Part shown: positions 52,447 through 59,894 of the stretch, in pieces | Layout: every line of letters starts with the position of its first letter | Numbering within the stretch: the first letter of the stretch is position 1 | Virus record (IMG/VR): IMGVR_UViG_3300030116_004255 | Coordinates: 1-64,000 of that record | Source: a virus | Direction: 5' to 3' (one strand) | Length of the DNA stretch: 64,000 nt | The notes under the pieces: model-generated | Seen by the model: only the letters and a program-made list of their open reading frames with translations | Told to the model about the DNA's origin: nothing | Databases searched by the model: none | Made by a program: the position numbers and the translations under genes

Positions 52447-53189
52447 TTAATTCTTTCTTTTGCTATCCTGCAATATTTTTCCATTATTTCTATTCCTATA
52501 AAATTTCTATTAGTGTTTAGACAAGCAACACCAGTAGATCCTGATCCCATTGTAAAATCTAGCACTGTTTGATCTTCAAGCGTATAAGTTTCTATTAAAT
52601 ATTCTAATAAAGCAACTGGTTTTTGTGTTGGGTGATATGACTTCTGATTTTTCTTTTGGTTATCTCTTGGAAAGTAAAGCATGTTGTGTTTTGTTCTGTG
52701 TGTGTAGGTCACATACTTTCTACGGCCATTTTCTAAATTCTTTTTAGCAGTGGAAAAACTCTCGCCACCAGAAATTGTGCGGACTCTAGTTATAGGCTTT
52801 GCTAGTTTTTCCCCCTGCCAATCGTAATCAGGTTGTTCTTTATAAAATATAGATATGTTTTCGTTTTTTCTCATAGGTTGTTTTTTACTAAAGGCCTGAC
52901 CAGTTCCTTTATCTTTTTCCCAGATCCAGTCATATCTATATTCCTCTATGTTAGATAATCTTAAAAAACTACTAAAAGGTTCTAGGCCGAATAAAGCTAT
53001 TGCTGTTCTGTCTTTTCTAATTCTTTTTATCTGACTCCACATTTCCTCTACTGGTACTTGTTTGTCCCAGTCGTATTGAGTAGTTCCGTAAGGAAGATCA
53101 GTTAGTATAAAATCAATAGAGTTGTCGTCAATTAATTTCATAATCTCTAAACAGTTTCCGTTATACAGCTTCAATTCTTTCCTTTGCAA
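52443..53189 (-). CDS. DNA N6-adenine/N4-cytosine methyltransferase (DLPY)
   Basis: 248 aa. TDLPYGTTQYDWDK gives the motif IV as DLPY, AIALFGLEPFSSFLRLS follows and the SAM-binding motif I is near the C-terminus (VLDFTMGSGSTGVACLNTNR, FIGIE). This late-motif-I order is the beta class (N6 or N4). HPTQKPVALLEYLI precedes motif I. Overlaps the C5 gene by 4 nt and the next gene by 29 nt. Confidence 0.88.
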   Translation of the reverse strand: MQRKELKLYNGNCLEIMKLIDDNSIDFILTDLPYGTTQYDWDKQVPVEEMWSQIKRIRKDRTAIALFGLEPFSSFLRLSNIEEYRYDWIWEKDKGTGQAFSKKQPMRKNENISIFYKEQPDYDWQGEKLAKPITRVRTISGGESFSTAKKNLENGRRKYVTYTHRTKHNMLYFPRDNQKKNQKSYHPTQKPVALLEYLIETYTLEDQTVLDFTMGSGSTGVACLNTNRNFIGIEIMEKYCRIAKERIK

Positions 53190-53823
53190 TGTTGTAATAA
53201 TCCTCTACCAGCTCTATTCCTATAAATGCTCTATTTAGTTTTTTACAAACAACTCCAGTAGTCCCTACACCTAAGAAAGGATCAAGTATTAACTGATTTT
53301 CACTTGTAAAGTTTTCTATAAAGTAATGTGCAAGTTGTTCAGGCATAACAGCATTAAAGTCGCCATAGCTTTTTGTTCCTTTTGGTATATCAACAAAGTT
53401 TGTTATGAAATGTGTGTTTGCTTTTACTTTTTTCTTAGAGAAACATAAAATATATTCGACTGAGTTAGTCACATAGTATTGTGCTGAACTAGGTGTAGCA
53501 TTTTTCTTATACCAAATAAAATTTTGTTCTAATAGATCTGCATAATGGCCTATTAATTTAAATACTTGTTTTTTGTTTCTAGCATTTGCTTGTATGTTCC
53601 AGAAAACATAGTGGTCTGTAATTCTTAATAGCTCGTCTATGATTTGTGTACACCAATCAAAATAGTCAGGCCTTTTGTCTTTAAATTGATCGTATTTAGA
53701 TTTTGCTTTAGAGTCTAATTCTTTGTTAAGGCCTATATTGTAAGGTGGACTTGTAAATGTATGATCTACTGTGTTTTCACCGAGTTCTTTTATAATTTCT
53801 AAACAGTCACCGTTATATATCAT
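53161..53823 (-). CDS. DNA N4/N6 methyltransferase (TSPPYN)
   Basis: 220 aa from MIYNGDCLEII (ATG 53823, AGG upstream). Motif IV is TSPPYNIGLN, motif I is LILDPFLGVGTTGVVCKKLN with FIGIEL. TSPPY is the usual signature of N4-cytosine and some N6-adenine beta enzymes. Adjacent to MetK with an 11-nt overlap. Confidence 0.88.
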   Translation of the reverse strand: MIYNGDCLEIIKELGENTVDHTFTSPPYNIGLNKELDSKAKSKYDQFKDKRPDYFDWCTQIIDELLRITDHYVFWNIQANARNKKQVFKLIGHYADLLEQNFIWYKKNATPSSAQYYVTNSVEYILCFSKKKVKANTHFITNFVDIPKGTKSYGDFNAVMPEQLAHYFIENFTSENQLILDPFLGVGTTGVVCKKLNRAFIGIELVEDYYNIAKERIEAV

Positions 53824-54880
53824 CAACCTGTTCCCAAGTTCTGGTGCGATCACCAAAATGAGAAAATTGACTATCTTTGTAATATTGCACCTGTTTTAAA
53901 TTCAATCTTTCTATTATTGCTTCAGGCCTAAAGTCAAAGCATTGAATAAATTTCTCTATACTTGCACGCCTCTTTTTTTCTGTTCCATTAAAAGCTACAC
54001 TTAGTTCTATTGGGTGTTCCATACCTATTCCATAGGACAACCTAACTAAGGCATCTTCGCACATACCATGTTCTACTAAATTGACAGCTAAGTGTCTAGC
54101 AGCATAAGCGCCAGATCTGTCAACTTTACTTGGATCTTTACCAGAGAAAGCACCACCGCCAACAGGTATTGTAGGTCCGTAGCTATCTACTACTATTTTC
54201 CTACCAGTCACTCCTGTGTCTGCTGCTGGTCCACCTTTTGTAAAAGATCCAGATGGATTTACATGAAGTGTAAAATCTGGACCTATTATATTTTCAACTA
54301 AGCTAACTAACTTACCTTCGTATTCATTTTTTTCTAATTCTGTTTGTACTGAGATAACTACTGTATATCCGCCATTTTCAGTCACTTGTACTTTTGAGTC
54401 CAAGCCATAAAAATAATCATACTTTTGTAGCTCCCATAGATCCATTTGTATTTCTCTAGCTAAATCAAATTCGTGAGGTAAAAGCGTTGATGTTTTATTT
54501 GTTGCAAATCCAATCATAATACCCTGATCTCCTGCACCCTTTTTAGCTACAACTGCATCTCTAATTTCTATACTTTGTGGTGATATATTTTCACTAAGAG
54601 TATATTTATTTAGATCAAATTCTTTATGACTGTTTCTTATGTTTTTTTCTAAAACATCTTTGACTAGATAAGGTATTGTTTGTTTTATTTCGTGATAGGT
54701 AGTTTCTGTCATTTCGCCACCCAACACAACTAATCCTCCACTTTCATTACCAGTAATTAATGTTTCTATTGCTACTTTACAATCTGGATTTTCTACTAAA
54801 GCTCTGTCTAATATTCTGTCAGAAATTTGATCTGCTATTTTATCTGGGTGTCCAGGGGACACAAATTCTGCTGTTTTCAT
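53813..54880 (-). CDS. metK: S-adenosylmethionine synthetase
   Basis: 355 aa, slightly shorter than cellular MetK (~380-400). All signature parts are there: FVSPGHPDKIADQISDRILD at the N-terminus (ATP/metal), GAGDQGIMIGFAT, and GGGAFSGKDPSKVDRSGAYA (methionine/triphosphate site), IGMEHPIELSV. It converts ATP and methionine to SAM, pyrophosphate and phosphate. It lies in the middle of five methyltransferase genes, so it likely supplies SAM for their reactions. Confidence 0.93.
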   Translation of the reverse strand: MKTAEFVSPGHPDKIADQISDRILDRALVENPDCKVAIETLITGNESGGLVVLGGEMTETTYHEIKQTIPYLVKDVLEKNIRNSHKEFDLNKYTLSENISPQSIEIRDAVVAKKGAGDQGIMIGFATNKTSTLLPHEFDLAREIQMDLWELQKYDYFYGLDSKVQVTENGGYTVVISVQTELEKNEYEGKLVSLVENIIGPDFTLHVNPSGSFTKGGPAADTGVTGRKIVVDSYGPTIPVGGGAFSGKDPSKVDRSGAYAARHLAVNLVEHGMCEDALVRLSYGIGMEHPIELSVAFNGTEKKRRASIEKFIQCFDFRPEAIIERLNLKQVQYYKDSQFSHFGDRTRTWEQVDDI

Positions 54881-55413
54881 TTACTCAACCTTTCCATAAT
54901 GATTTGTTTTGGTAAAAAGTTCCAACAGTAGTAGGAACTAGAAAAAGTAGGGCTACCCATACTCTTACCATCTTTAAAATATTGTATACGCTTATCAAAC
55001 ATAAGTAGTTCTAAATCACGATTTTCAAATAAATACTTAGGTGCGGAGTCATTTAGCCAAGTATTAGACATAAGCAGTGCAAAAGGTTTATTAAAAAATA
55101 AAGCTCTTTCAAATATTTGTCTTTTGTTGGTAAATGGTGGATTACTAACAATAATGTCCCAATGTTCGTCAGGTTCATAGGTATAAAAGTCTTGTCCGTC
55201 AAAAATGTGTGAATTTATAACTTTATTGCGTTCCTGGATCTTTTTTACAAAAAAACTGTGTTCTTGATCAAAAGGACACCAAACTACTGCATTTTCAGGA
55301 ATATATTTTAAAATTGGCTGAACTGCGTATTCTGGGGTATAACACTCGTCATTTTTACCTTTTGAGTATAAAACTTTATTACTTTCTAACCCCCAGCGAT
55401 CAGTTGACTTCAT
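54877..55413 (-). CDS. Adenine-methyltransferase-like protein (SNPPF)
   Basis: 178 aa. IVSNPPFTNKRQIFERALFF is the catalytic (N/S)PP(Y/F) motif; VVWCPFDQEHSFFVKKIQER and NSHIFDGQDFYTYEPDEHWD match a widespread phage family. SAM motif I is not evident at the N-terminus, so it may be a divergent methyltransferase. Overlaps MetK start by 4 nt. Confidence 0.75.
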   Translation of the reverse strand: MKSTDRWGLESNKVLYSKGKNDECYTPEYAVQPILKYIPENAVVWCPFDQEHSFFVKKIQERNKVINSHIFDGQDFYTYEPDEHWDIIVSNPPFTNKRQIFERALFFNKPFALLMSNTWLNDSAPKYLFENRDLELLMFDKRIQYFKDGKSMGSPTFSSSYYCWNFLPKQIIMERLSK

Positions 55414-55939
55414 TTCCCCAGCTATCCCATCCTTCGGCTGTTTCTCTTGCGAATAATTCTATTCTAGGAAGATCTCCACAAAGTTCAATGATATCGTTCC
55501 TAATTCTGTCAGGTTTCTTGCTGTGTCTTGATCGTGGTTCAATTACTAATTCTTTTACAGCTTTAGAAACTCTGCTTGGTTTTCCTTTTGTAGCTAATAA
55601 ACATAATTCTGGATTACCTCTTGTCCAATAACCTAAACCAGTAAAAAATCCCTCTGACTTAATATTTTTCTTTATCCAGTTAAAAGCTACTGTTTTATAA
55701 GTAAATCCCCAACTATCGATTACTTCAAAGGCCTGTGGTAATGAGTGATTAACTACCCAAAGAAATAAAACACAATTAGTATCTGCAATATCGTTTACTG
55801 GTAATGACTTTATCCAGTTAAGATCTTGTGTTTCGTAATGTTGATTAGGATTTCGTCCCTCGCCTTTTTTACTAAAGTTTTTAAAACTCCACGGTGGATC
55901 TGCATAAATTATGTTGTATTTATTATTTGGGAACTCCAT
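55400..55939 (-). CDS. MT-A70 family N6-adenine methyltransferase
   Basis: 179 aa. DPPW catalytic motif in YNIIYADPPWSFKNFSKKGE, then NQHYETQDLNWIKSL, LFLWVVNHSLPQAFEVIDSW, FNWIKKN, GYWTRGNPELCLLATKG and EPRSRHSKKPDRIRNDIIEL, the full MT-A70 order. These enzymes methylate adenine in DNA (or RNA). First gene of the methyltransferase operon, leaderless start. Confidence 0.92.
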   Translation of the reverse strand: MEFPNNKYNIIYADPPWSFKNFSKKGEGRNPNQHYETQDLNWIKSLPVNDIADTNCVLFLWVVNHSLPQAFEVIDSWGFTYKTVAFNWIKKNIKSEGFFTGLGYWTRGNPELCLLATKGKPSRVSKAVKELVIEPRSRHSKKPDRIRNDIIELCGDLPRIELFARETAEGWDSWGNEVN

Positions 55940-55945
55940 AAATAA

Positions 55946-55974
55946 ATTATAGAAATATTACAACTTAAAATCAA
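55946..55974 (-). promoter_or_regulatory. Near-consensus promoter of the methyltransferase operon (leaderless)
   Basis: TTGATT at 55974..55969, 17-nt spacer, TATAAT at 55951..55946, then 6 nt to the ATG at 55939. Confidence 0.78.
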
Positions 55975-55984
55975 GTTATGCTAA

Positions 55985-56047
55985 ATTATATATATAACGA
56001 GAAAGTCAATCTGTACTTCTGTACAAGACTGATCCTTTTTTGTTCGA
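55985..56047 (+). ncRNA. Candidate small RNA with hairpin and T tract
   Basis: A TATATATAA -10-like stretch, then AGTC...TGTAC TTCT GTACA...GACT hairpin (56004..56030) and six T (56036..56041). About 42 nt RNA would result, upstream of the methyltransferase operon in antisense. Weak evidence; could be the leader of the leftward transcript. Confidence 0.25.
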
Positions 56048-56057
56048 TACTGATCAG

Positions 56058-56079
56058 AGGCCTCACGCAAGTGAGGTCT
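56058..56079. terminator. Hairpin after small terminase gene
   Basis: AGGCCTCAC and GTGAGGTCT with loop GCAA form a stable 9-bp stem (one G.U) 9 nt after the stop at 56088. Little T tract follows on either strand, so termination is uncertain. Confidence 0.5.
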
Positions 56080-56087
56080 TTGTGATT

Positions 56088-56753
56088 CTAGCTCGAATAA
56101 CGGATTTCAAAGACGATTGGCTTATCACTGTCGTCTTTTTCTTTATGTTCTCGTCTTGACCAATCTTTAGGGTTAGATCTCTCTAAAAACCATGCACTAG
56201 CCTGCCAAACACCATTACTAGCTGCGTCTGTAATCACTGCTAAATGCGAAATTTCGCCATCAACTTTTGCTTTTTTTATAGACTCCCAAAACTCCCATAA
56301 ATTTAAATCATCAGCGTTTTTTATGAGATCTGGATCACCACCGCAGGCCTCATCTATCTTTTGCGCCTCTTGTTGCCACCTATAAAAGGTAGTTTCAGAG
56401 ATCCCTGCAAATGTAGCTGCTTTAGAATTAGCAAGTCCTAATTTCAGTGCTTTATCCAATTTTCCAATAGTATCAGTATTTAATTTACTAGGCCTACCAG
56501 TTGGTTTTCCTAATACTTCAACTTTTTCCTCTATTTCATCAATTTCGGCTGAATTTTCAACGATTTCGACTTCTTGAACCTTATCGTCGACTGTAAATTC
56601 TGTATCCGCCAGCTTTATATCGTCTATACCTAGATCATCTAGCGCTATTGGATCTGGATCCGCTACTGTGTTCTCTTGATCTATATTATCTTGGGAAACT
56701 GGATCATTATCTTGATCATCTTGCATTTGTTTCCAAATATTCGTCATATCCAT
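56088..56753 (-). CDS. Putative terminase small subunit
   Basis: 221 aa. Acidic N-terminal 75 residues (many Asp/Glu), then a DNA-binding segment GRPSKLNTDTIGKLDKALKL and AATFAGISETTFYRWQQEAQ typical of small terminases, and WFLERSNPKDWSRREHKEKD, another pattern common to that group. Leaderless start (TATAGT 7 nt upstream). It is far from the large subunit (7.9 kb), separated by the methyltransferase island, but lies next to the GC-rich hairpins that may be the packaging site. Confidence 0.72.
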   Translation of the reverse strand: MDMTNIWKQMQDDQDNDPVSQDNIDQENTVADPDPIALDDLGIDDIKLADTEFTVDDKVQEVEIVENSAEIDEIEEKVEVLGKPTGRPSKLNTDTIGKLDKALKLGLANSKAATFAGISETTFYRWQQEAQKIDEACGGDPDLIKNADDLNLWEFWESIKKAKVDGEISHLAVITDAASNGVWQASAWFLERSNPKDWSRREHKEKDDSDKPIVFEIRYSS

Positions 56754-56914
56754 AATTATTACTATACATTAGATCTTTGATTCTTTGTGCATATCTGCTG
56801 TTATACATAATTCCATTATTATTAGCGCGCATAGCATAATAATTAGGGCAAAAAAATTTTTTTTTAAAAAATATGGGGTATTGGGATAGGAAATGGCTGG
56901 TAATGGGAGGAAAT

Positions 56915-56980
56915 TCATACCCCTGGGTAGGGGGGCTAGGCCTAGGGTAAAGGAGGCGAAACCCCTAAGCCTAACCGTGC
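56915..56980. other. GC-rich nested hairpins, candidate cos/packaging site
   Basis: In AT-rich DNA this block has CCCCT gggt AGGGG (56920..56933), palindrome CTAGGCCTAG (56936..56945) and GGCCTAGGG pairing with CCCTAAGCC (56963..56971) with one mismatch. Adjacent to the small terminase gene. Confidence 0.4.
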
Positions 56981-57029
56981 ATCTAAGTTTATTTTAGTGT
57001 GTCGATCTTGATCTTAGGGATATAAGAAA

Positions 57030-57059
57030 AGGGACTACCGTGTCCATACAATAGTCCCT
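57030..57059. terminator. Hairpin AGGGACTA...TAGTCCCT
   Basis: A perfect 8-bp inverted repeat with a 14-nt loop; on the minus strand TTTTCTTAT follows, suggesting a leftward terminator with no obvious gene before it. Confidence 0.4.
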
Positions 57060-57200
57060 ATCTCTTCGCAACTGTGAATCGCTTATAGATCATAGTAATA
57101 CCAGATCTTCATATTGTATAGTATCGACTTGTATTTTTATTGCCGATCTGCTGACGCAATCAATTTCCATTATGATCGTGCTGGGGTATATTTTTGCTCG

Positions 57201-57223
57201 CATTAATTTTCAATAGCGATTTT
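57201..57223 (+). repeat. Right-arm repeat, degenerate copy
   Basis: CATTAATTTTCAATAGCGATTTT resembles the consensus ATTYTCAATCTCGTTTT and has the CATTAA flank, with two to four changes. Confidence 0.4.
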
Positions 57224-57267
57224 TTTAACTACCCCTACCCCTAGCAGTCCATAAGATTCTAAAGCTG

Positions 57268-57294
57268 AGGACCAGGTCCCCTGTGGACCTCAAA
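57268..57294. promoter_or_regulatory. GGACC inverted and direct repeats
   Basis: GGACC-A-GGTCC followed 5 nt on by GGACC, 140 nt before the first early gene. Possible operator or leader hairpin. Confidence 0.35.
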
Positions 57295-57382
57295 TCAAAT
57301 TAGCCGAAGTTGATCCAGAACAGCTACATTTTTGGTCTTTCGTAGATCTATTTTAGCTATTTAGATTTTTCTTAGAAAAGGG

Positions 57383-57421
57383 GTGCATACCTGTGATTTG
57401 CTGTTTAATATGGTTGTATCG
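57383..57421 (+). promoter_or_regulatory. Promoter of first rightward operon
   Basis: GTGCAT (57383..57388), 17-nt spacer and TAATAT (57406..57411), then GTATCG at 57416..57421. AAGAAAGGTTAG gives the ribosome site. Confidence 0.55.
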
Positions 57422-57441
57422 GTTAAAGAAAGGTTAGAAAA

Positions 57442-57870
57442 ATGACTGATAAAAAAGTGGTTATAAAGGCGAAAGCTAAGACCAAAAGTAATAGAAAAGC
57501 AGAACGACCAGAAATTAGAATATTTAATTCTGGTAAGTTCAACAATGATACAAATGGGGACAAAGAGGTTTTTAGAAATCTAAAGTCCTCTAGTATCTGT
57601 TCTCTTAAAATGGAACGCACTAGCGAAACTACTTGTAAAGTGTTCGTTGGGTTCGTTGGTTATACTACCGTTGAGGGCGACAAGAAAGACGATACTTTGT
57701 ATGTCGTTCACGCTGTCCCTCTAGCTGAGTGGCGTAAACTTCGTTCAAGTATCCTTAAAGGTAATAGCGTTGGTCGTGCTTACGGTAAGTTCAATAGTCC
57801 TATTGAAAGTATTAACGACAACCACGAAATTGAAAAGACACCACGATACGAAACAGAAAGACTAAAGTAA
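57442..57870 (+). CDS. Early protein of unknown function
   Basis: 142 aa. Basic N-terminus (KKVVIKAKAKTKSNRKAERP) then a beta-rich body (CKVFVGFVGYTTVEGDKKDD, TLYVVHAVPLAEWRKLRSSI). First gene of the rightward region. Stop overlaps the next start (TAATG). Could be an inhibitor or ssDNA-binding type protein; no motif recognised. Confidence 0.7.
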   Translation: MTDKKVVIKAKAKTKSNRKAERPEIRIFNSGKFNNDTNGDKEVFRNLKSSSICSLKMERTSETTCKVFVGFVGYTTVEGDKKDDTLYVVHAVPLAEWRKLRSSILKGNSVGRAYGKFNSPIESINDNHEIEKTPRYETERLK

Positions 57871-58010
57871 TGGAGTTTTATTGTTTCGTTTGTGATAAGG
57901 AAGTGGGCGACAATCAAGCACAATATTGCGACTGGGATAATATCCCAGTTGCATTTTGTCCTGACTGTAATGTTTCACTAAATAGAATAGTTATGAAAGT
58001 AGGTAAATAA
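57870..58010 (+). CDS. Zinc-ribbon small protein, 46 aa
   Basis: MEFYCFVCDKEVGDNQAQYC then DWDNIPVAFCPDCNVSLNRI: two CxxC pairs (C5/C8, C30/C33) make a zinc ribbon with an extra Cys20. Starts with TAATG coupling. Confidence 0.65.
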   Translation: MEFYCFVCDKEVGDNQAQYCDWDNIPVAFCPDCNVSLNRIVMKVGK

Positions 58011-58157
58011 ATGTTATCAATACAGGGACTAATATTAGTTTCAATGTTTTTCTTTGCAGTAGGCTTTTTCACTGCTGAGGGAATTTGGATACTAAAAGAT
58101 TATAAATTAGATAGAGAAGTCAAAAAGACTTATAAAGATATGGGGGTGCATAGTTGA
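58011..58157 (+). CDS. Small membrane protein, 48 aa
   Basis: MLSIQGLILVSMFFFAVGFF is a strong membrane helix; then TAEGIWILKDYKLDREVKKT basic soluble end. Start is immediately after the preceding TAA. Early phage membrane peptides often alter host physiology; role unknown. Confidence 0.62.
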   Translation: MLSIQGLILVSMFFFAVGFFTAEGIWILKDYKLDREVKKTYKDMGVHS

Positions 58158-58234
58158 GGTTCTTATTTAAAATATTAGAACACACACTCAACCCACCACC
58201 ACCGAAAAGAAAGTATAAAAAGAAAAAGCAATAG
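58154..58234 (+). CDS. 26-aa basic peptide with TTG start
   Basis: TTG overlaps the preceding stop as TTGA. LRFLFKILEHTLNPPPPKRK then YKKKKQ: amphipathic front, Pro run, basic end. Plausible by coupling but too short to be sure. Confidence 0.4.
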   Translation: MRFLFKILEHTLNPPPPKRKYKKKKQ

Positions 58235-58243
58235 GACAGAAAG

Positions 58244-58275
58244 TCCCCTCTAGGAAACTAGGGGGGATTTTTTTT
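58244..58275 (+). terminator. Strong terminator of first early operon
   Basis: TCCCCTCTAG pairs with CTAGGGGGGA (one G.U) around GAAA, followed by eight T. Confidence 0.92.
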
Positions 58276-58295
58276 ATGCTTTGATATGCGTGTCG

Positions 58296-58313
58296 CTGAT
58301 CAGATTTCGCTAG
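58296..58313 (+). repeat. Second right-arm repeat, copy 1
   Basis: CTGATCAGATTTCGCTAG; nearly repeated at 59267. Contains the palindrome CTGATCAG. Confidence 0.5.
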
Positions 58314-58323
58314 ATTAAGGGAA

Positions 58324-58340
58324 ATTTTCAATCTCGTTTT
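58324..58340 (+). repeat. Right-arm repeat copy
   Basis: ATTTTCAATCTCGTTTT, exact to consensus; 105 nt before the next operon. Confidence 0.75.
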
Positions 58341-58445
58341 AGAAATCTCGGAGCATGATCTGATTCAGCTAAATTTATAAATCCACCTTTAATACTTGAC
58401 GATCTTGCGTCGCTAGATCACAATAAGAGTAGAAAGGTTAGGTAT

Positions 58446-58628
58446 ATGATTAGAAAAAAGTGGTTATCTTTTGTTAGTCGTTTAAGTGATATTATTATCG
58501 CTTATCTACTTGAAAGAGAAATACCAATTTATTTTGACAGTTCTTTTATTTGCACAGAGGAAATATTAGATAGCTGTTATGTTGAACAAAAACACGACTG
58601 CAAGTATTGGGGGTATGACAATGACTAA
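58446..58628 (+). CDS. Early small protein, possible membrane anchor
   Basis: 60 aa: MIRKKWLSFVSRLSDIIIAY then LLEREIPIYFDSSFICTEEI. ATG after GAAAGGTTAGGT. N-terminal amphipathic helix and three Cys in the C-half. Overlaps the next gene by 8 nt. Confidence 0.65.
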   Translation: MIRKKWLSFVSRLSDIIIAYLLEREIPIYFDSSFICTEEILDSCYVEQKHDCKYWGYDND

Positions 58629-59193
58629 AAGCAGAGGCGACAGAGTAGAAATCTGCAAGAAGTGTAGGTCTATCAGTTCTCTTTACAAAGGGTTCTGGTT
58701 AGGTCTTAACTTTGGAACTCCTGGCGGTCCAGTAGAGGAAGTTGACCTATATTGTTCGCAATGTAGTTCTTTAGAACCTGAAACAGTGGAAGTCTACGCA
58801 AGACAATGCACTTTTTGTTCTAAAGGTTTTAGTCAGGGTTATCTAAGTGGGGACGAATACTTTTGTAATCAAGAGTGTGAAGTCAACCAATGTATTAAAA
58901 GACAAAGTTGCAAGTGCTTTGAAGTTCTTGTAAAAGAAATTGATACAACTAAGTTAGCGACTTCTGATCCTCAATGGTTAAAAATGACTATTAAGGGTGC
59001 GTTAGCTAAAGACTTGGGACAGATTGAACTAACTTCTAAACAATGGTATGAATTTATTGAAACAGAAATCGGTTCAGACTATTTTGAAAAGTTAGACAAT
59101 GAGTGGTGGTATTGGTCAGAGTGGGACTTGTCAGATTGTATTGGCGATATGGTTTATACAAGTAAAGGTAAGGAATACTTTTTAGAGGACTAA
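58621..59193 (+). CDS. Multi-zinc-ribbon early protein
   Basis: 190 aa from MTKSRGDRVEICKKCRSISS (ATG 58621, GGGGGT upstream). Successive CxxC pairs: CKKC, CSQC, CTFC and NQECEVNQC, then KRQSCKCF: at least three zinc sites in the first 105 residues. The C-terminal part (LTSKQWYEFIETEIGSDYFE, WWYWSEWDL) is acidic and aromatic. Likely a nucleic-acid- or protein-binding regulator of host takeover. Followed by a strong terminator. Confidence 0.72.
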   Translation: MTKSRGDRVEICKKCRSISSLYKGFWLGLNFGTPGGPVEEVDLYCSQCSSLEPETVEVYARQCTFCSKGFSQGYLSGDEYFCNQECEVNQCIKRQSCKCFEVLVKEIDTTKLATSDPQWLKMTIKGALAKDLGQIELTSKQWYEFIETEIGSDYFEKLDNEWWYWSEWDLSDCIGDMVYTSKGKEYFLED

Positions 59194-59210
59194 ACCAGCT
59201 TTAGCAGTAG

Positions 59211-59242
59211 AAAAAGAGGGACCTGGTGTCCCTCTTTTTTTT
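59211..59242 (+). terminator. Terminator AAAAAGAGGGAC...GTCCCTCTTTTTTTT
   Basis: Perfect 12-bp stem with a 5-nt loop and T tract; nearly symmetric, so it can work in both directions. Confidence 0.93.
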
Positions 59243-59266
59243 AGCGTAAGGAGATCTCCTGGTCCT

Positions 59267-59284
59267 CTGATCAGAAATCGCTAG
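59267..59284 (+). repeat. Second right-arm repeat, copy 2
   Basis: CTGATCAGAAATCGCTAG, two changes from the copy at 58296. Confidence 0.5.
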
Positions 59285-59370
59285 TTAGCGTTTTCCGGTC
59301 TTGGCTTTTATAGATCTACATAAGAGTTGGATATTCTCTTTCTTTTTTTTTTCTCATTTCATTAATTCAC

Positions 59371-59387
59371 ATTTTCAATCTCGTTTT
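59371..59387 (+). repeat. Right-arm repeat copy
   Basis: ATTTTCAATCTCGTTTT, with the CATTTCATTAATTCAC flank just before it. Confidence 0.78.
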
Positions 59388-59496
59388 CTGTGGGGTTGGG
59401 TTAAGGTCTGATTTTTTTAAACGCTTAAATCGGTTTTAAATGGTCTGTTTATTTTAGAAAATCTTAATTTTTAGTGATTTTACGAAAAAACGAGTA

Positions 59497-59516
59497 TATA
59501 ATTGAATCTAGTATCG
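59497..59516 (+). promoter_or_regulatory. Promoter with GTATCG
   Basis: TATAAT at 59497..59502 and GTATCG at 59511..59516; an AAAACGAG just upstream is the reverse complement of the repeat end CTCGTTTT. Confidence 0.5.
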
Positions 59517-59537
59517 GTTAAAAAAAGGAAAACGATT

Positions 59538-59894
59538 ATGAGTAAAGAAATACAGGAATTGTTTGACGCTGACGACTTAGGACTAGACATAACTGGTTTT
59601 AAGTTTATGGGTAAAGTCCCAGTTGATAGCGGTTCTGTTTTAATTACTGACGGTTGTTATACAAAATATATTGAGAGTGAAAATGAAACTTTTGATAAAT
59701 GGTATGACAAATATTGTAAGACATTAGACAACAACGGTGGTCGAGGTGGAAATATGGACGACAAACTTATGTTTGCAAGTCCTACTTCTCACGGCGACGG
59801 ACATTTTCCAGTTTATAGAGTTATGGACGAGGAAAATGGGTTTAGAGGTCTGTTCGTTGATTTCTGTGATTATGGGGACGCGTTCAATGTCTAA
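59538..59894 (+). CDS. Early acidic protein
   Basis: 118 aa from MSKEIQELFDADDLGLDITG (ATG 59538 with AAAAGGAAAACG). Contains SGSVLITDGCYTKYIESENE and SHGDGHFPVYRVMDEENGFR, a pattern recalling DUF4241-like proteins. No catalytic site recognised. Overlaps the next gene by 8 nt. Confidence 0.66.
   Translation: MSKEIQELFDADDLGLDITGFKFMGKVPVDSGSVLITDGCYTKYIESENETFDKWYDKYCKTLDNNGGRGGNMDDKLMFASPTSHGDGHFPVYRVMDEENGFRGLFVDFCDYGDAFNV

Larger units (their letters stand above)
56754..57441. other. 688-bp intergenic region between leftward and rightward arms
   Basis: No convincing gene. It holds the terminase-small -10 (56766..56761), a GC-rich hairpin block at 56915-56980, a hairpin at 57030-57059, a degenerate right-arm repeat at 57201-57223, GGACC repeats at 57268-57294 and the promoter of the first rightward operon. 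Confidence 0.7.
59194..59537. other. Intergenic region, 344 bp
   Basis: Contains a terminator, both right-arm repeat types and the next promoter. No coding frame supported. Confidence 0.7.

Noticed and set aside
59737-59886. Upstream extension of the 59887 coiled-coil gene
   Set aside because: It would overlap the 59538 gene in another frame; the ATG at 59887 has better context.
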